Positions 52,876 through 60,562 of a stretch of 60,562 nucleotides of DNA are shown here, piece after piece. The notes below the pieces were generated by a model. The model was not told where the DNA came from. It did no database searches and saw only the letters and a program-made list of their open reading frames with translations. The position numbers and the translations under genes were made by a program. This DNA comes from CADCTM01 sp049671305 (GTDB taxonomy: Bacteria > Cyanobacteriota > Cyanobacteriia > Cyanobacteriales > Coleofasciculaceae), in assembly GCA_049671305.1 (NCBI GenBank), contig JBATUR010000060.1, positions 1-60,562 on the forward strand, written 5' to 3'. Numbering within the stretch: the stretch's first letter is position 1; each line of letters begins with the position of its first letter.

Positions 52876-54075
52876 CTATTTTTCTATTTCAGCTATCCTT
52901 ATCTCTAATAATTTCAATACTTTGTTTAAGATCTCGCTCCACTCCTTGTGCTGCTCACTATACTGATGATCTGAAAGAATAAATTTTATTTTTCCTACAA
53001 GTTGTTTCAAATTACCGATTTCTGTGCTTGATTTAACAATAGCTAAATGTTCTATACATTCTCTTGCAGAATTTTCAATATCTATTGAGACATCTTGACC
53101 TTGGTTTGCTTGTACACTAAGCGAGAAGAATTTATCTAGATAAATTTTCAATAGTCCTTCTTCGTATTCTTGTACGCTAAAAATTTCCTTATTTTGGTGA
53201 ATGTTTGCAAGTTGTTCGCTAACAAATTTACAGATTGTGAGCATACTATTAACTGCTTGCACAGCTTCATCTAGGGTTTTGCCTTGATTTTCATACCTAA
53301 TATTCATACCTGGAACTAAATCATGAAGATACTTGACTTGCTTGTGTATCTGTTTCTTTTTAGGTTGTGTTTCAGGTAATTTGTTGTACAACTTTAAGAG
53401 TTGATGACCACACATCAACAATCCGTTTTGACCTCTATCATACTTTTTGACGATAGCTTTCTGATAATCTAACTCTATCCAAAGAGCTTTCAAAAACTTT
53501 TCTGCTGCTTGATGTGAATGAAAAATTGTATTCTGAATGTCAACTATGTTTGAAGCTGATGCTTTAATATCTACAGCTCCTCTTAAAAGAAAATCCTTTG
53601 CTTCTTCGTGTAAATGCTCTAAAAAGTGATATAGACTCTGAATTGAATTGGAAGAGTGATACCCTAGCTCAAATTCTTGTAATATCTGATCTTGTTCGAC
53701 TTGAGTTAAAGAACATTTCATCTTTTCTGTTAAATCTTCAACACAACTCAAAACATCAATCGTGTATTCTCCACAAACAATAGGATAGTTAATATAATAA
53801 ATTTCTCCTCTTAATTTAAATGGCTTTTTGCCAATATCAAAATTTGATAGCGTCTTTTTGGAATACATATCCTGATACCAAAGCCGTATCTTATCGAAAA
53901 GATTAGGTCCTTCAAATTCTCCAAAAAATCTTTTATCTTCCGGAGAAAGACTAAAACTAGAATTTGGACAAAACAGTTTTAGAGCTTCTAATCGACGACC
54001 TTCAATGGGAATACCTTTTTTGATTAACTGAGTATCAATAGCTTCCATTCTTTTGTCAAATTCTTCTTGGTTCAT
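52876..54075 (-). CDS. HEPN-domain protein (hypothetical)
   Basis: The protein has 399 residues. A central HEPN-like helical domain (~150-305) contains FHSHQAAEKFLKALWIE, the typical HEPN first-helix pattern, and CGHQLLKLYN as the second conserved stretch. The N- and C-terminal parts are not recognised. HEPN proteins often cleave RNA in toxin-antitoxin and phage-defence systems using an Rx4-6H motif. A clear Rx4-6H is present only as RGQNGLLMCGH, which is longer than canonical, so nuclease activity is not established. It lies 81 bases upstream of the HNH pair on the same strand. Confidence 0.6.
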   Translation of the reverse strand: MNQEEFDKRMEAIDTQLIKKGIPIEGRRLEALKLFCPNSSFSLSPEDKRFFGEFEGPNLFDKIRLWYQDMYSKKTLSNFDIGKKPFKLRGEIYYINYPIVCGEYTIDVLSCVEDLTEKMKCSLTQVEQDQILQEFELGYHSSNSIQSLYHFLEHLHEEAKDFLLRGAVDIKASASNIVDIQNTIFHSHQAAEKFLKALWIELDYQKAIVKKYDRGQNGLLMCGHQLLKLYNKLPETQPKKKQIHKQVKYLHDLVPGMNIRYENQGKTLDEAVQAVNSMLTICKFVSEQLANIHQNKEIFSVQEYEEGLLKIYLDKFFSLSVQANQGQDVSIDIENSARECIEHLAIVKSSTEIGNLKQLVGKIKFILSDHQYSEQHKEWSEILNKVLKLLEIRIAEIEK

Positions 54076-54146
54076 TATTCTTTCTCACTAAACCTGAGCT
54101 TTTAGTCTGAGCAGTCAGCCACTGCTGTAACTCCTTTAAAAAATTA

Positions 54147-54169
54147 CCCTGGAAAGAAACTCTCCAGGG
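54147..54169 (-). terminator. Intrinsic terminator of the 54-residue membrane peptide gene
   Basis: CCCTGGA (54147-54153) pairs with TCCAGGG (54163-54169). On the minus strand it is followed by TAATTTTTT, a good T-tract. Confidence 0.7.
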
Positions 54170-54204
54170 ATTTTGAACAGCAATTCATGCGTGGTCTCCC
54201 ACTT

Positions 54205-54369
54205 TTACTTTTGAGTGTCGGCAGGAAGTTGAGGCTGCTCTAATGGTTGAGATAGCCAGATAGATATTTCTTTCTGTCCATCCTTATAGACCACTCCGCC
54301 ACTCAGTAGCGACAGAAGGAGCAGTATAGGTGGCACTTGTCGATTAAACCAGTTTACAGGTCGCTTCAT
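54205..54369 (-). CDS. 54-residue small membrane protein (hypothetical)
   Basis: A short frame on the minus strand encodes MKRPVNWFNRQV, then a hydrophobic helix PPILLLLSLLSGGVVY (~13-28), then KDGQKEISIWLSQP and a Pro/Gln-rich end. The initiation site is excellent: AAAGGA with a 7-base spacer before ATG 54369. An intrinsic terminator follows 36 bases after the stop. These signals together make it a real, independently expressed gene. The topology suggests a single-pass inner-membrane or secreted peptide. Function is unknown. Confidence 0.75.
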   Translation of the reverse strand: MKRPVNWFNRQVPPILLLLSLLSGGVVYKDGQKEISIWLSQPLEQPQLPADTQK

Positions 54370-54692
54370 AATGGGGTCCTTTCAGAAGTTATCTGATCGG
54401 AACACACAAATAGTGTGCCGGATCGGCACCACACATGAATCGCTGCAAGTCGATTCTAGCCAATCGCAGAACAAGTTTCCACTGTGCAGAATGCAGAAAT
54501 AAAAGCTTTTAAAACAATAAATCTCCAACTCTAATTAAGGTTGAGGCTGTTTGAGAACGAGAATGATTTAGCTTTAAGATTGGATTTTACATTAAGCAAC
54601 AGTTTGGGCGGACAGAAGATAACCCTAGATAGAGGCACAAACAGCCCACTTTGCCGGATCATGCGTAATTATCTAAAGAAAGATTAAGTGCA

Positions 54693-55904
54693 ATGGTGGC
54701 AAATATTACAACTCAACTATCAGGGGTGATCCCTGATCGCTGGCATGATTCAACAATCGCTCAGGCTTTGGAAAAAGCAGCCGCCATTGCTGAATATAGC
54801 GCAGCACACGCCGCTGAAATTGATCATAATGGTGCTTTCCCCGCAGCGGAATTTGAATTAATCGCCCAAGCTGGTTTACTAGCGGCACCTCTCCAGCGAG
54901 AATGGGGAGGCTTGGGTTTAGGAATTGATGCCCATGTAACTCGCCAATTACTTTTATTACTTAAACAGATTGGACGCGGTAATCTGGCTATCGGTCGCGT
55001 TTATGAAGGTCATGTCAATGCTTTACAATTAGTTCAAACTTTCGGCAGCAAAGAGCAAATTGCCAAATACGCTGCCGATGCTCGTGACCATCATAAAATA
55101 TTCGGTGTCTGGAATGCAGAAGCGGCGGATGGTGTAAAAATTATTCCCTTAGATAGAGGACGCTATCGCCTCGAAGGTTCTAAAACATTTGCATCAGGAT
55201 CGGGATATGTGCAACGTCCTTTTGTGAATGGGGCATTACCTGATGGTAGTTGGCAAATGTGTATTGTACCGATGGATGAGGTCGAGACGACTGCTGATAC
55301 TTCTTGGTGGCAACCGTCGGGAATGCGGGCAACGGCTAGTTATAAAGTAGATTTTACTGGCGTTGAGCTAGATTCTCTATCTATGATTGGTAAGCCTGGT
55401 GATTATTATCGACAACCTTGGCTAAGTGGCGGTGTGGTGCGGTTTGCGGCGGTGCAACTGGGTGGTGCTGAGGCGTTATTTGAGGCTACTTGTCAGTATT
55501 TACGGGACTGTAACCGCACTACTGATCCTTATTGTGAGGCACGGGTAGCAAAAATGGCGATCGCTATCGAAAGCGGTAATCTTTGGTTGCGGGGCGCGGC
55601 TCAACAGATGTTAGATTATGATCCCATATTTTGCGGCGTTCCAGATGTGGCAAACGATAAGGCAGAAAGATTGGTTGCATACGCCAATATGGTACGCACA
55701 GCAATTGAAGAAATTTGTATAAACGTGATGCAGTTAACCGAGCGTACTGTTGGCACTCGTGGACTTTTGCCACCTAACCCGATTGAGCGAATTATACGGG
55801 ATTTAACGCTATATTTACGACAACCAGCTTTTGATGCAGCGGCGTCTAACGCTGGGAAATATTTGCTGGCACAAGCTAACAATTCCTGGTTTGATCATGC
55901 CTAA
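54693..55904 (+). CDS. Acyl-CoA dehydrogenase family protein
   Basis: The 403-residue protein follows the ACAD pattern. An N-terminal helical domain contains EFELIAQAGLLAAPLQREWGGLGLG. The middle beta-barrel contains LEGSKTFASGSGYVQRPFV and MRATASYKVDFTGVELD, and the C-terminal helices end in YLLAQANNSWF. The family oxidises acyl-CoA or related substrates with FAD; many bacterial members act on unusual substrates. The stop overlaps the next start by 8 bases, so the two genes are coupled. Confidence 0.88.
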   Translation: MVANITTQLSGVIPDRWHDSTIAQALEKAAAIAEYSAAHAAEIDHNGAFPAAEFELIAQAGLLAAPLQREWGGLGLGIDAHVTRQLLLLLKQIGRGNLAIGRVYEGHVNALQLVQTFGSKEQIAKYAADARDHHKIFGVWNAEAADGVKIIPLDRGRYRLEGSKTFASGSGYVQRPFVNGALPDGSWQMCIVPMDEVETTADTSWWQPSGMRATASYKVDFTGVELDSLSMIGKPGDYYRQPWLSGGVVRFAAVQLGGAEALFEATCQYLRDCNRTTDPYCEARVAKMAIAIESGNLWLRGAAQQMLDYDPIFCGVPDVANDKAERLVAYANMVRTAIEEICINVMQLTERTVGTRGLLPPNPIERIIRDLTLYLRQPAFDAAASNAGKYLLAQANNSWFDHA

Positions 55905-56664
55905 AACCCTTACCCCAACTCAAGGCTGGCTTGCTGATCCAGAGAGTTTTCCCTTGTATCCAGATACTGTAACAGAATTTGGCTCAACTTTGATCGTTGC
56001 ACCACATCCTGATGATGAGACTTTGGGTTGTGGAGGAGCGATCGCTTTATTGAAACAAGCAGGCAACTCTGTACAAGTATTAGTAATTAGTGATGGTACA
56101 GCTTCTCACCCCAATTCGCATCAGTATCCAGAAGAAAAATTGCGCTCATTACGACAACAGGAAACCTTAAGTGCGCTATCCTCATTAGGAGTTGATTCAT
56201 CAGCCGTTACCTTTCTCAATTTAAAAGATGGCGCTGTACCAATTCCCGGTAAAATCGAATTTGAGCAAGCCGTTGCCGATTGTTGCACTTACCTAAACAC
56301 ATTTAAACCTGAGACTATTATCCTACCTTGGCGACGCGATCCTCATGCCGATCATCGTGCTTCTTGGAGAATTATCCAGAAAGCTATCAACAATTTAGCA
56401 ATTTCTCCCCGAATATTAGAATATCCGATTTGGAGTTGGGAACAAGCCGAAATTGATGATATTCCTTTACCGCAGACAGTTAAAGCATGGCGACTGGATA
56501 TTAGTCGAGTATCGTTGCAAAAAAAAGAAGCGATCGCTCATTATCGCTCTCAAACTACTGATTTAATTAACGATGATCCCCAGGGTTTTCGCCTTACACC
56601 AGAAGTTTTAGCGCATTTTGCCCGTCCTTGGGAAGTTTATTTGGAAGTTGGTAATGGGTATTGA
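55897..56664 (+). CDS. PIG-L family deacetylase
   Basis: I start at ATG 55897 (255 residues), 8 bases before the acyl-CoA dehydrogenase stop. The zinc motif is PHPDDETLGCGG (His37, Asp39, Asp40) and a later block is DPHADHRAS. PIG-L enzymes remove N-acetyl groups from sugars such as GlcNAc in glycolipids or small thiols. Coupling to an acyl-CoA dehydrogenase suggests a small biosynthetic unit of unknown product. The final 144 bases of this gene are duplicated at 60055-60198. Confidence 0.92.
   Translation: MPKTLTPTQGWLADPESFPLYPDTVTEFGSTLIVAPHPDDETLGCGGAIALLKQAGNSVQVLVISDGTASHPNSHQYPEEKLRSLRQQETLSALSSLGVDSSAVTFLNLKDGAVPIPGKIEFEQAVADCCTYLNTFKPETIILPWRRDPHADHRASWRIIQKAINNLAISPRILEYPIWSWEQAEIDDIPLPQTVKAWRLDISRVSLQKKEAIAHYRSQTTDLINDDPQGFRLTPEVLAHFARPWEVYLEVGNGY
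56517..56660. repeat. Direct repeat, left copy (PIG-L gene tail)
   Basis: The last ~48 codons of the PIG-L gene. The right copy at 60055-60198 has the same length with about five base differences by eye. Confidence 0.95.
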
Positions 56665-56753
56665 ATATACTTCATTACTAAGGAGATGTTATCGTTTTTG
56701 TAAAAACTTCTTACTTATTAAGCGTCTATTTAAGCTTTTAATAGATTACAAAT

Positions 56754-56846
56754 TATAGCGTTTGTATTTGAGATGTAAAATGAAAAACTTGGCTAAATAA
56801 AGTTGTCAGCACCTTTTTTATAGACGAACCATTTACAAACGCTATA
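56754..56846. repeat. MITE-like inverted repeat
   Basis: TATAGCGTTTGTA (56754-56766) and TACAAACGCTATA (56834-56846) bracket 67 bases. The size and ends suggest a small non-autonomous element. No flanking duplication was clear. Confidence 0.55.
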
Positions 56847-56875
56847 TTCAAATTTCCTAATCTAAAAAACCACGT

Positions 56876-56909
56876 AGAGACGCTTCAAACAGCGCATCTC
56901 TAGTTTTTT
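56876..56909 (+). terminator. Hairpin with T-tract downstream of the PIG-L gene
   Basis: AGAGACGC (56876-56883) pairs with GCG and TCTCT (56892-56901), followed by T6. The arms share AGAGACG with the REP family near 36 kb. Confidence 0.45.
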
Positions 56910-56946
56910 AATTAATACATCGTTAATTTATCTTAGTGGAGCAAGA

Positions 56947-56976
56947 AAGCTCCCACCCAGAACGAGGTAGGAGCTT
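56947..56976 (-). terminator. Hairpin downstream of the 119-residue secreted protein gene
   Basis: AAGCTCCCACC (56947-56957) pairs with GGTAGGAGCTT (56966-56976), one mismatch. The following minus-strand T run is weak. Confidence 0.4.
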
Positions 56977-57019
56977 AGTGGCTATATGAATTACAACCAA
57001 CAATTTTACGAGGGCGCTT

Positions 57020-57379
57020 TTATCGGTTAGTATTAGCCGTCTGCTGTTCTAGTTCTGGTGTGATATTAGAGTTTGTTTGTCTGAAGGGAAAATTACCTCC
57101 CCCTTCGACATATTTACTGACATCACATTTAATAACCAACTGTCCACTATTTAAATCTCCTCTACAATTGGGTCTTACACGACCATGTATATCTTCTTTG
57201 ACAAATTTGGTCAAATCTACAGAAATTCTGTTATACCCTCGATCGAGATTAGCCTCAGTACGAACTTCTATAGCCTTGGCTGAACTAGCAGTCAATATCA
57301 TTCCTCCGAACATTGAAGCCAAAGCTGCACTACTGAATAAAGCACGGCGTAGATTTCTTCTTTTTGTTGTAAAGTTCAT
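57020..57379 (-). CDS. Small secreted protein (hypothetical)
   Basis: The 119-residue protein has a clear signal peptide: basic start (KRRNLRR), hydrophobic core and a cleavage site after SSAKA (~36). The mature part is ~83 residues with two Cys (NCRGD and KCDVS), which could form a disulfide, and a short beta pattern. No family was recognised. It is within the block bracketed by the PIG-L tail repeats. Confidence 0.65.
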   Translation of the reverse strand: MNFTTKRRNLRRALFSSAALASMFGGMILTASSAKAIEVRTEANLDRGYNRISVDLTKFVKEDIHGRVRPNCRGDLNSGQLVIKCDVSKYVEGGGNFPFRQTNSNITPELEQQTANTNR

Positions 57380-57559
57380 TTTTGGATTTCCTTGATATGT
57401 GAAAGTTTAATTGAACAGAAGGTAAGGTTTGTTTACCAATAAGAGTGCATATCACTCCTTACGACGGCAAATTATTTTTATGCATCTGCCTGACAAAAAT
57501 TTGTTAAATAACCTGTAAAGTTCTTATACAGCAAGGAATTTAGTCTCTATTTTTGGCTG

Positions 57560-57600
57560 TATAATTTTATAGTTCATATAATAGTTAAAATACCGGAGAA
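57560..57600 (+). promoter_or_regulatory. Candidate -10 elements and ribosome-binding site of the sigma-like gene
   Basis: TATAAT occurs at 57560-57565 and again at 57577-57582. GGAGAA at 57595-57600 is a good ribosome-binding site before ATG 57607. No -35 element could be chosen with confidence. Confidence 0.4.
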
Positions 57601-57606
57601 CATACC

Positions 57607-58800
57607 ATGCAAGCCCGACAAGGGATTGTGGAAATTTTCTCCACTTTTGTAGAATTTGACGTAGATCAATTTAGCGGTTGGATAACCGACCCTAAACTGC
57701 GACGTAGTATAAAACAAAGCGTAGAACAGTCGTCAAATCAGGAATCAGATACCTTTTGGGCACTTTACTGGTATAAAGTTTGGCACGATCAATCCAGTGC
57801 TGTAGCAATGGCACATCTTTCTGCGTACTTACAAGAAACGTGCTACTGGAGTGCAAGAAAATTTGCCCTTAATTTTAAGAGTGATTCAACATTCCCGGAT
57901 TATTTTCAAATTGCGATCGCTCATCTTGCTAAAATTCTCAAGAGTTTTAACCCCCAATACAGTTCCCATTTAAAAAGCTATGCAGAATTAGCTTTTAAGC
58001 GGATTATTAAAGATGAGTTGCGCTTACGTCGGGAAATAGATATTTGTTCGGACTGGGCTTTATTACATAAACTTAGTCGTAGAAGACTGATAAAATCATT
58101 GCAAAATATGGGCTTAAATACTACTTGTATTGAAAGTTATGTTTTAGCTTGGGAATGCTTTAAGGAACTCTACACGAGTGACAACACAAAAATTCGCACG
58201 CTTACTAAAGCAGATGCCCAGACTTGGGAAGCTATAAAAAATCTTTATAATACAGAATGCTTAAGTCAGTTTTCATCAACATCCGCAGTTGATTGGCAAA
58301 CTATAGAAGAATGGCTATTATCTTCTGCGAAAGCTGCTCGTAATTTCCTCTATCCCAAAGTTATCTCGGCAGATTCTCCCCTCAAAGAAGGTGAAGTTAG
58401 TAGTTTGTTAGATATATTGCCTGGGGATGTGGAAATATCTTTCATCGCAGAAATTATCGAACAAGAAGAAACTGCAAATATACGAAGTCAGCAACCTCAG
58501 CTAAACCAAGTCTTACAGCAAGTAAGAACCGCACTAGATACTGAATCACAACAAGTATTGCAGCTATACTACACAGAACAAGTTACTCAAAAAGAAATTG
58601 CGGTACAGTTAAACATTAAACAATATACTGTTTCTCGCCGTCTCACTAGTGTTAAAAAGTCATTGCTGCTGACTCTCACCCAGTGGAGTCAAAACACCCT
58701 ACATATTTCTCCAAAATCTGAGGTAATAGATGCCATAAATATTAGCCTAGAGGAATGGTTGAAATTCCATTACAGTCATGCCAACGCGAGTCAAAACTAA
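57607..58800 (+). CDS. Sigma-70-like factor of the DUF1822-linked cyanobacterial type
   Basis: This 397-residue protein has a C-terminal helix-turn-helix (QKEIAVQLNIKQYTVSRRL, ~328-347) that matches sigma region 4. The N-terminal ~250 residues contain no clear region 2, though LAFKRIIKDELRLRREIDI and the helical YLQETCYWSARKFAL are typical of this family. Cyanobacterial homologues are often encoded just before a DUF1822 gene, and one follows here after 64 bases. Function as an alternative sigma factor is inferred from the family and the helix-turn-helix. Confidence 0.75.
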   Translation: MQARQGIVEIFSTFVEFDVDQFSGWITDPKLRRSIKQSVEQSSNQESDTFWALYWYKVWHDQSSAVAMAHLSAYLQETCYWSARKFALNFKSDSTFPDYFQIAIAHLAKILKSFNPQYSSHLKSYAELAFKRIIKDELRLRREIDICSDWALLHKLSRRRLIKSLQNMGLNTTCIESYVLAWECFKELYTSDNTKIRTLTKADAQTWEAIKNLYNTECLSQFSSTSAVDWQTIEEWLLSSAKAARNFLYPKVISADSPLKEGEVSSLLDILPGDVEISFIAEIIEQEETANIRSQQPQLNQVLQQVRTALDTESQQVLQLYYTEQVTQKEIAVQLNIKQYTVSRRLTSVKKSLLLTLTQWSQNTLHISPKSEVIDAINISLEEWLKFHYSHANASQN

Positions 58801-58864
58801 AAGTTTATTTATCAGCAATTCTTTTTAGCTTTTACTTTTTATATTTCACCCTCACAATATAATT

Positions 58865-60050
58865 ATGTCTAACTCACCTCCCCCGTTTACCATTGACTCA
58901 CATCAGTTACATCTGGAAATACCCCAATTTCAGATGCAAGAACAAGCATATTCAACCCCAGGTGCTTATCAGCGTGCTTGGATAAATCAACTTTGTTTGC
59001 AAGCATTTTTACCTTGGTTTAGAGAAGAAATTGACCCCAGCGCCAAAGTATACCCTAGTACTACGGCATTGCCGAGTTTTTGGGAATTAGTCAATGGTAC
59101 AGCAATTACTTTTGATACATCTCGGCTCATATTAATTCCTACGCTAGCAATGGATGGAGATGAGTTACGGGTTCCACAAGAATGGGTAGATATTTTGGAG
59201 TGGGCTGCTGATTATTACATTGCAGTAGAAGTAAATCCCGATGATGGTTGGATAAAAATTTTTGGTTACACAACTCATAAAAGTCTTAAAGAAAAAGGAG
59301 TTTATGATTTTGGAAACCGGACTTACAGCCTGGAAAGAGAAGATTTAATCCAAGATATAAATGTGCTTTGGGTTACTCGGCAAATGAATTATCCAGAAGC
59401 CTTACGAGCTGATATTACGCCTCTAGCTTCTATCCCCCAAACCCAAGCGTCCAACCTCTTAGAGAGGTTAGGTAATGCTGATGTTAAATTTACCCCGTTT
59501 GACTGTTCCCTTTCCACTGTGGGGGGCACTGATTGCTCATGGTGGCTGGCGCAAAAAATTATACGAATTACGTCAAGGTTTACCTCAACAGTGGTCAATT
59601 ATACAATGGTTACAAACAGGAGTAGCAAATTTACCTCAACAGTGGGGATGGAAAAAAAAGGAATTTTTGATGGTGTCTGAGATAATGCGGAGTAAGGAAT
59701 TATTGATGATGTCTGGCATAATGCAGAATACAGAATCCGTTCAAGGCTTATCTCGGCAATTGATCATTGCAGGTGATACCTATGAATTACGCATTTTCCC
59801 TCAAGGTATTGGTGAAGATATTATTTGGAGATTTGAATTAAGAAATGCAACTCCTGGTGGTGAAATTCCCGTTGGGTTTAAGTTGCGATTATTAACGGAA
59901 GACTTGCAACCGTTTGAAAATAATGAAGATACGGCAATAAATCCTGTGGATATGTTGCATTTGCAAGTAATTTTAGAGCCAGGAGAAGGGTTAGTTTGGG
60001 AAACAGAACCAATTTCTGAGGATTATGAACGAGAGATTTTGCGATTTTAA
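58865..60050 (+). pseudogene. DUF1822 family gene, broken by a frameshift
   Basis: Two frames together make one DUF1822 protein. Frame A runs from ATG 58865 to about 59490 and gives YSTPGAYQRAWINQLCLQAF through NLLERLGNADVKF. Then frame B continues with PRLTVPFPLWGALIAHGGWR to YEREILRF and stop TAA at 60048-60050. The join lies at about 59486-59496 in AAATTTACCCC, where one extra T or C would explain the shift. Past the join, frame A gives only low-quality sequence to 59680. A 36-base tandem duplication (59658-59693 and 59694-59729) adds 12 residues in frame B. Whether the frameshift is biological or an assembly error cannot be told here. DUF1822 has no known function. Confidence 0.8.
59658..59729 (+). 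repeat. 36-base tandem duplication in DUF1822
   Basis: Two imperfect copies encode KEFLMVSEIMRS and KELLMMSGIMQN. Confidence 0.8.
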
Positions 60051-60054
60051 CAGG

Positions 60055-60198
60055 GCAAAAAAAAGAAGCGATCGCTCATTATCGCTCTCAAACTACTGAT
60101 TTAATTAATGATGATCCCCAGGGTTTTCGCCTTACACCAGAAGTTTTAGCGCATTTTGCTCGCCCTTGGGAAGTTTATTTGGAAGTTGTTAATGGCTA
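60055..60198 (+). pseudogene. Duplicated 3' end of the PIG-L deacetylase gene (right copy)
   Basis: It reproduces the PIG-L tail (KKEAIAHYRSQTTDL through HFARPWEVYLEV) with about five substitutions over 144 bases and stops at TAA 60197-60199. There is no start codon or upstream PIG-L sequence. It begins 4 bases after the DUF1822 stop. High identity implies a recent duplication. Confidence 0.95.
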
Positions 60199-60259
60199 AT
60201 TTAATCTAACTCTCAATTATAATTTCTCTAGTTATGATTGGAATAATCAGGGATATATC

Positions 60260-60562
60260 ATGACATTACTAAACCATTTAAGATTGATGGCTCAATATAA
60301 TCAATGGATGAATCTATCTTTATATGCAGCAGCAGCTAAACTTTCTGAAGCCAAATTACAAGAAAATAAGCAAGCCTTTTTTGGTTCAATCTTTGGTACA
60401 CTCAATCATATTATAGTTGCTGATACGATCTGGTTGAAAAGATTTGCTAAACATCCAGCAAATCATCAATCTCTTGAATTTGTTCGTTTGCTTGAATCTC
60501 CCAAAGCTCTTAACCAAATATATTATAATTCTTTGGAAGAACTTCAGCAGCAGCGCCTAAAA
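60260..60562 (+). CDS. DinB family protein, N-terminal part (runs off the window)
   Basis: ATG 60260 opens a frame that continues to the last base (101 codons). The start MTLLNHLRLMAQYNQWMN and the FGTLNHIIVADTIWLKRF segment (first metal-binding His) match the DinB-like four-helix family, metal-dependent hydrolase or transferase relatives. The remaining metal ligands would be downstream of the window. Confidence 0.85.
   Translation, partial: MTLLNHLRLMAQYNQWMNLSLYAAAAKLSEAKLQENKQAFFGSIFGTLNHIIVADTIWLKRFAKHPANHQSLEFVRLLESPKALNQIYYNSLEELQQQRLK

Larger units (their letters stand above)
56665..57019. other. Intergenic, 355 bases, with an inverted repeat and two hairpins
   Basis: It contains a perfect 13-base inverted repeat spanning 56754-56846, a hairpin followed by T6 at 56876-56909 and a hairpin at 56947-56976. 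No gene was seen. Confidence 0.6.

Noticed and set aside
59475..59680. Programmed frameshift in DUF1822
   Set aside because: No classical slippery heptamer with a downstream structure was evident; a plain indel or sequencing error is simpler.

Overview
The window is cyanobacterial chromosomal DNA. The evidence is frequent GCGATCGC (HIP1-type) octamers, a C-terminal DnaE half carrying a split-intein C-fragment, a Tab2/Atab2-type photosystem translation factor, a DUF3386 protein, a DUF1822 protein beside a sigma-70-like factor, and a CHAT-domain gene. The mix of genes and repeats suits a large-genome, biofilm-forming or filamentous lineage. The genus cannot be fixed from this window.

Layout. 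1-8.9 kb is mostly housekeeping: a 5'-truncated CHAT protease, a PPP-type phosphatase, an acyltransferase, a membrane protein with C-terminal repeats, Hsp33, and the split-intein dnaE-C gene. 8.9-26.4 kb is a minus-strand exopolysaccharide island. UDP-glucuronate decarboxylase, UDP-glucose dehydrogenase and a small membrane protein are followed by an operon-like series: porin-like beta-barrel, TPR protein (start overlaps the barrel stop), GH8 endoglucanase lipoprotein, BcsB, BcsA with PilZ domain, and an SGNH hydrolase. It reads as a cellulose synthesis and export machine in which the two parts of BcsC are separate proteins. 26.4-35.7 kb holds an IS1-like remnant, a glycosyltransferase-like gene, lepA, a histidine kinase, DUF3386, an NFU scaffold and a GH57 enzyme. 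35.7-36.7 kb is a REP/RAYT unit: a Y1 transposase among near-perfect palindromes, one of them inside its own reading frame. 36.7-51.8 kb holds Uma2, SnoaL-like, Tab2, PmbA/TldD, HAD, a ClC channel with CBS and USP domains, an AI-2E-type transporter, an Rpn nuclease, a B12/radical-SAM protein, ExbB, DUF2993, an alpha/beta hydrolase and ClpS. 51.9-60.6 kb is accessory: an HNH nuclease with a small partner, a HEPN protein, an unlisted 54-residue membrane peptide gene with its own Shine-Dalgarno and terminator, acyl-CoA dehydrogenase plus PIG-L deacetylase, a sigma-like factor with a frameshifted DUF1822 gene, and the start of a DinB gene.

The most unusual structure is in the repeats. (1) The RAYT gene carries a REP palindrome that is translated in frame between its HUH motif and its catalytic tyrosine. 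(2) The last 144 bases of the PIG-L gene recur almost unchanged 3.5 kb downstream, right after the DUF1822 stop, bracketing the signal-peptide/sigma/DUF1822 block. (3) The last ~150 bases of the ClC-USP gene recur, more diverged, right after the AI-2E transporter gene. The two tail duplications look like the same kind of event at different ages. No rRNA, tRNA or CRISPR array was recognised by eye.
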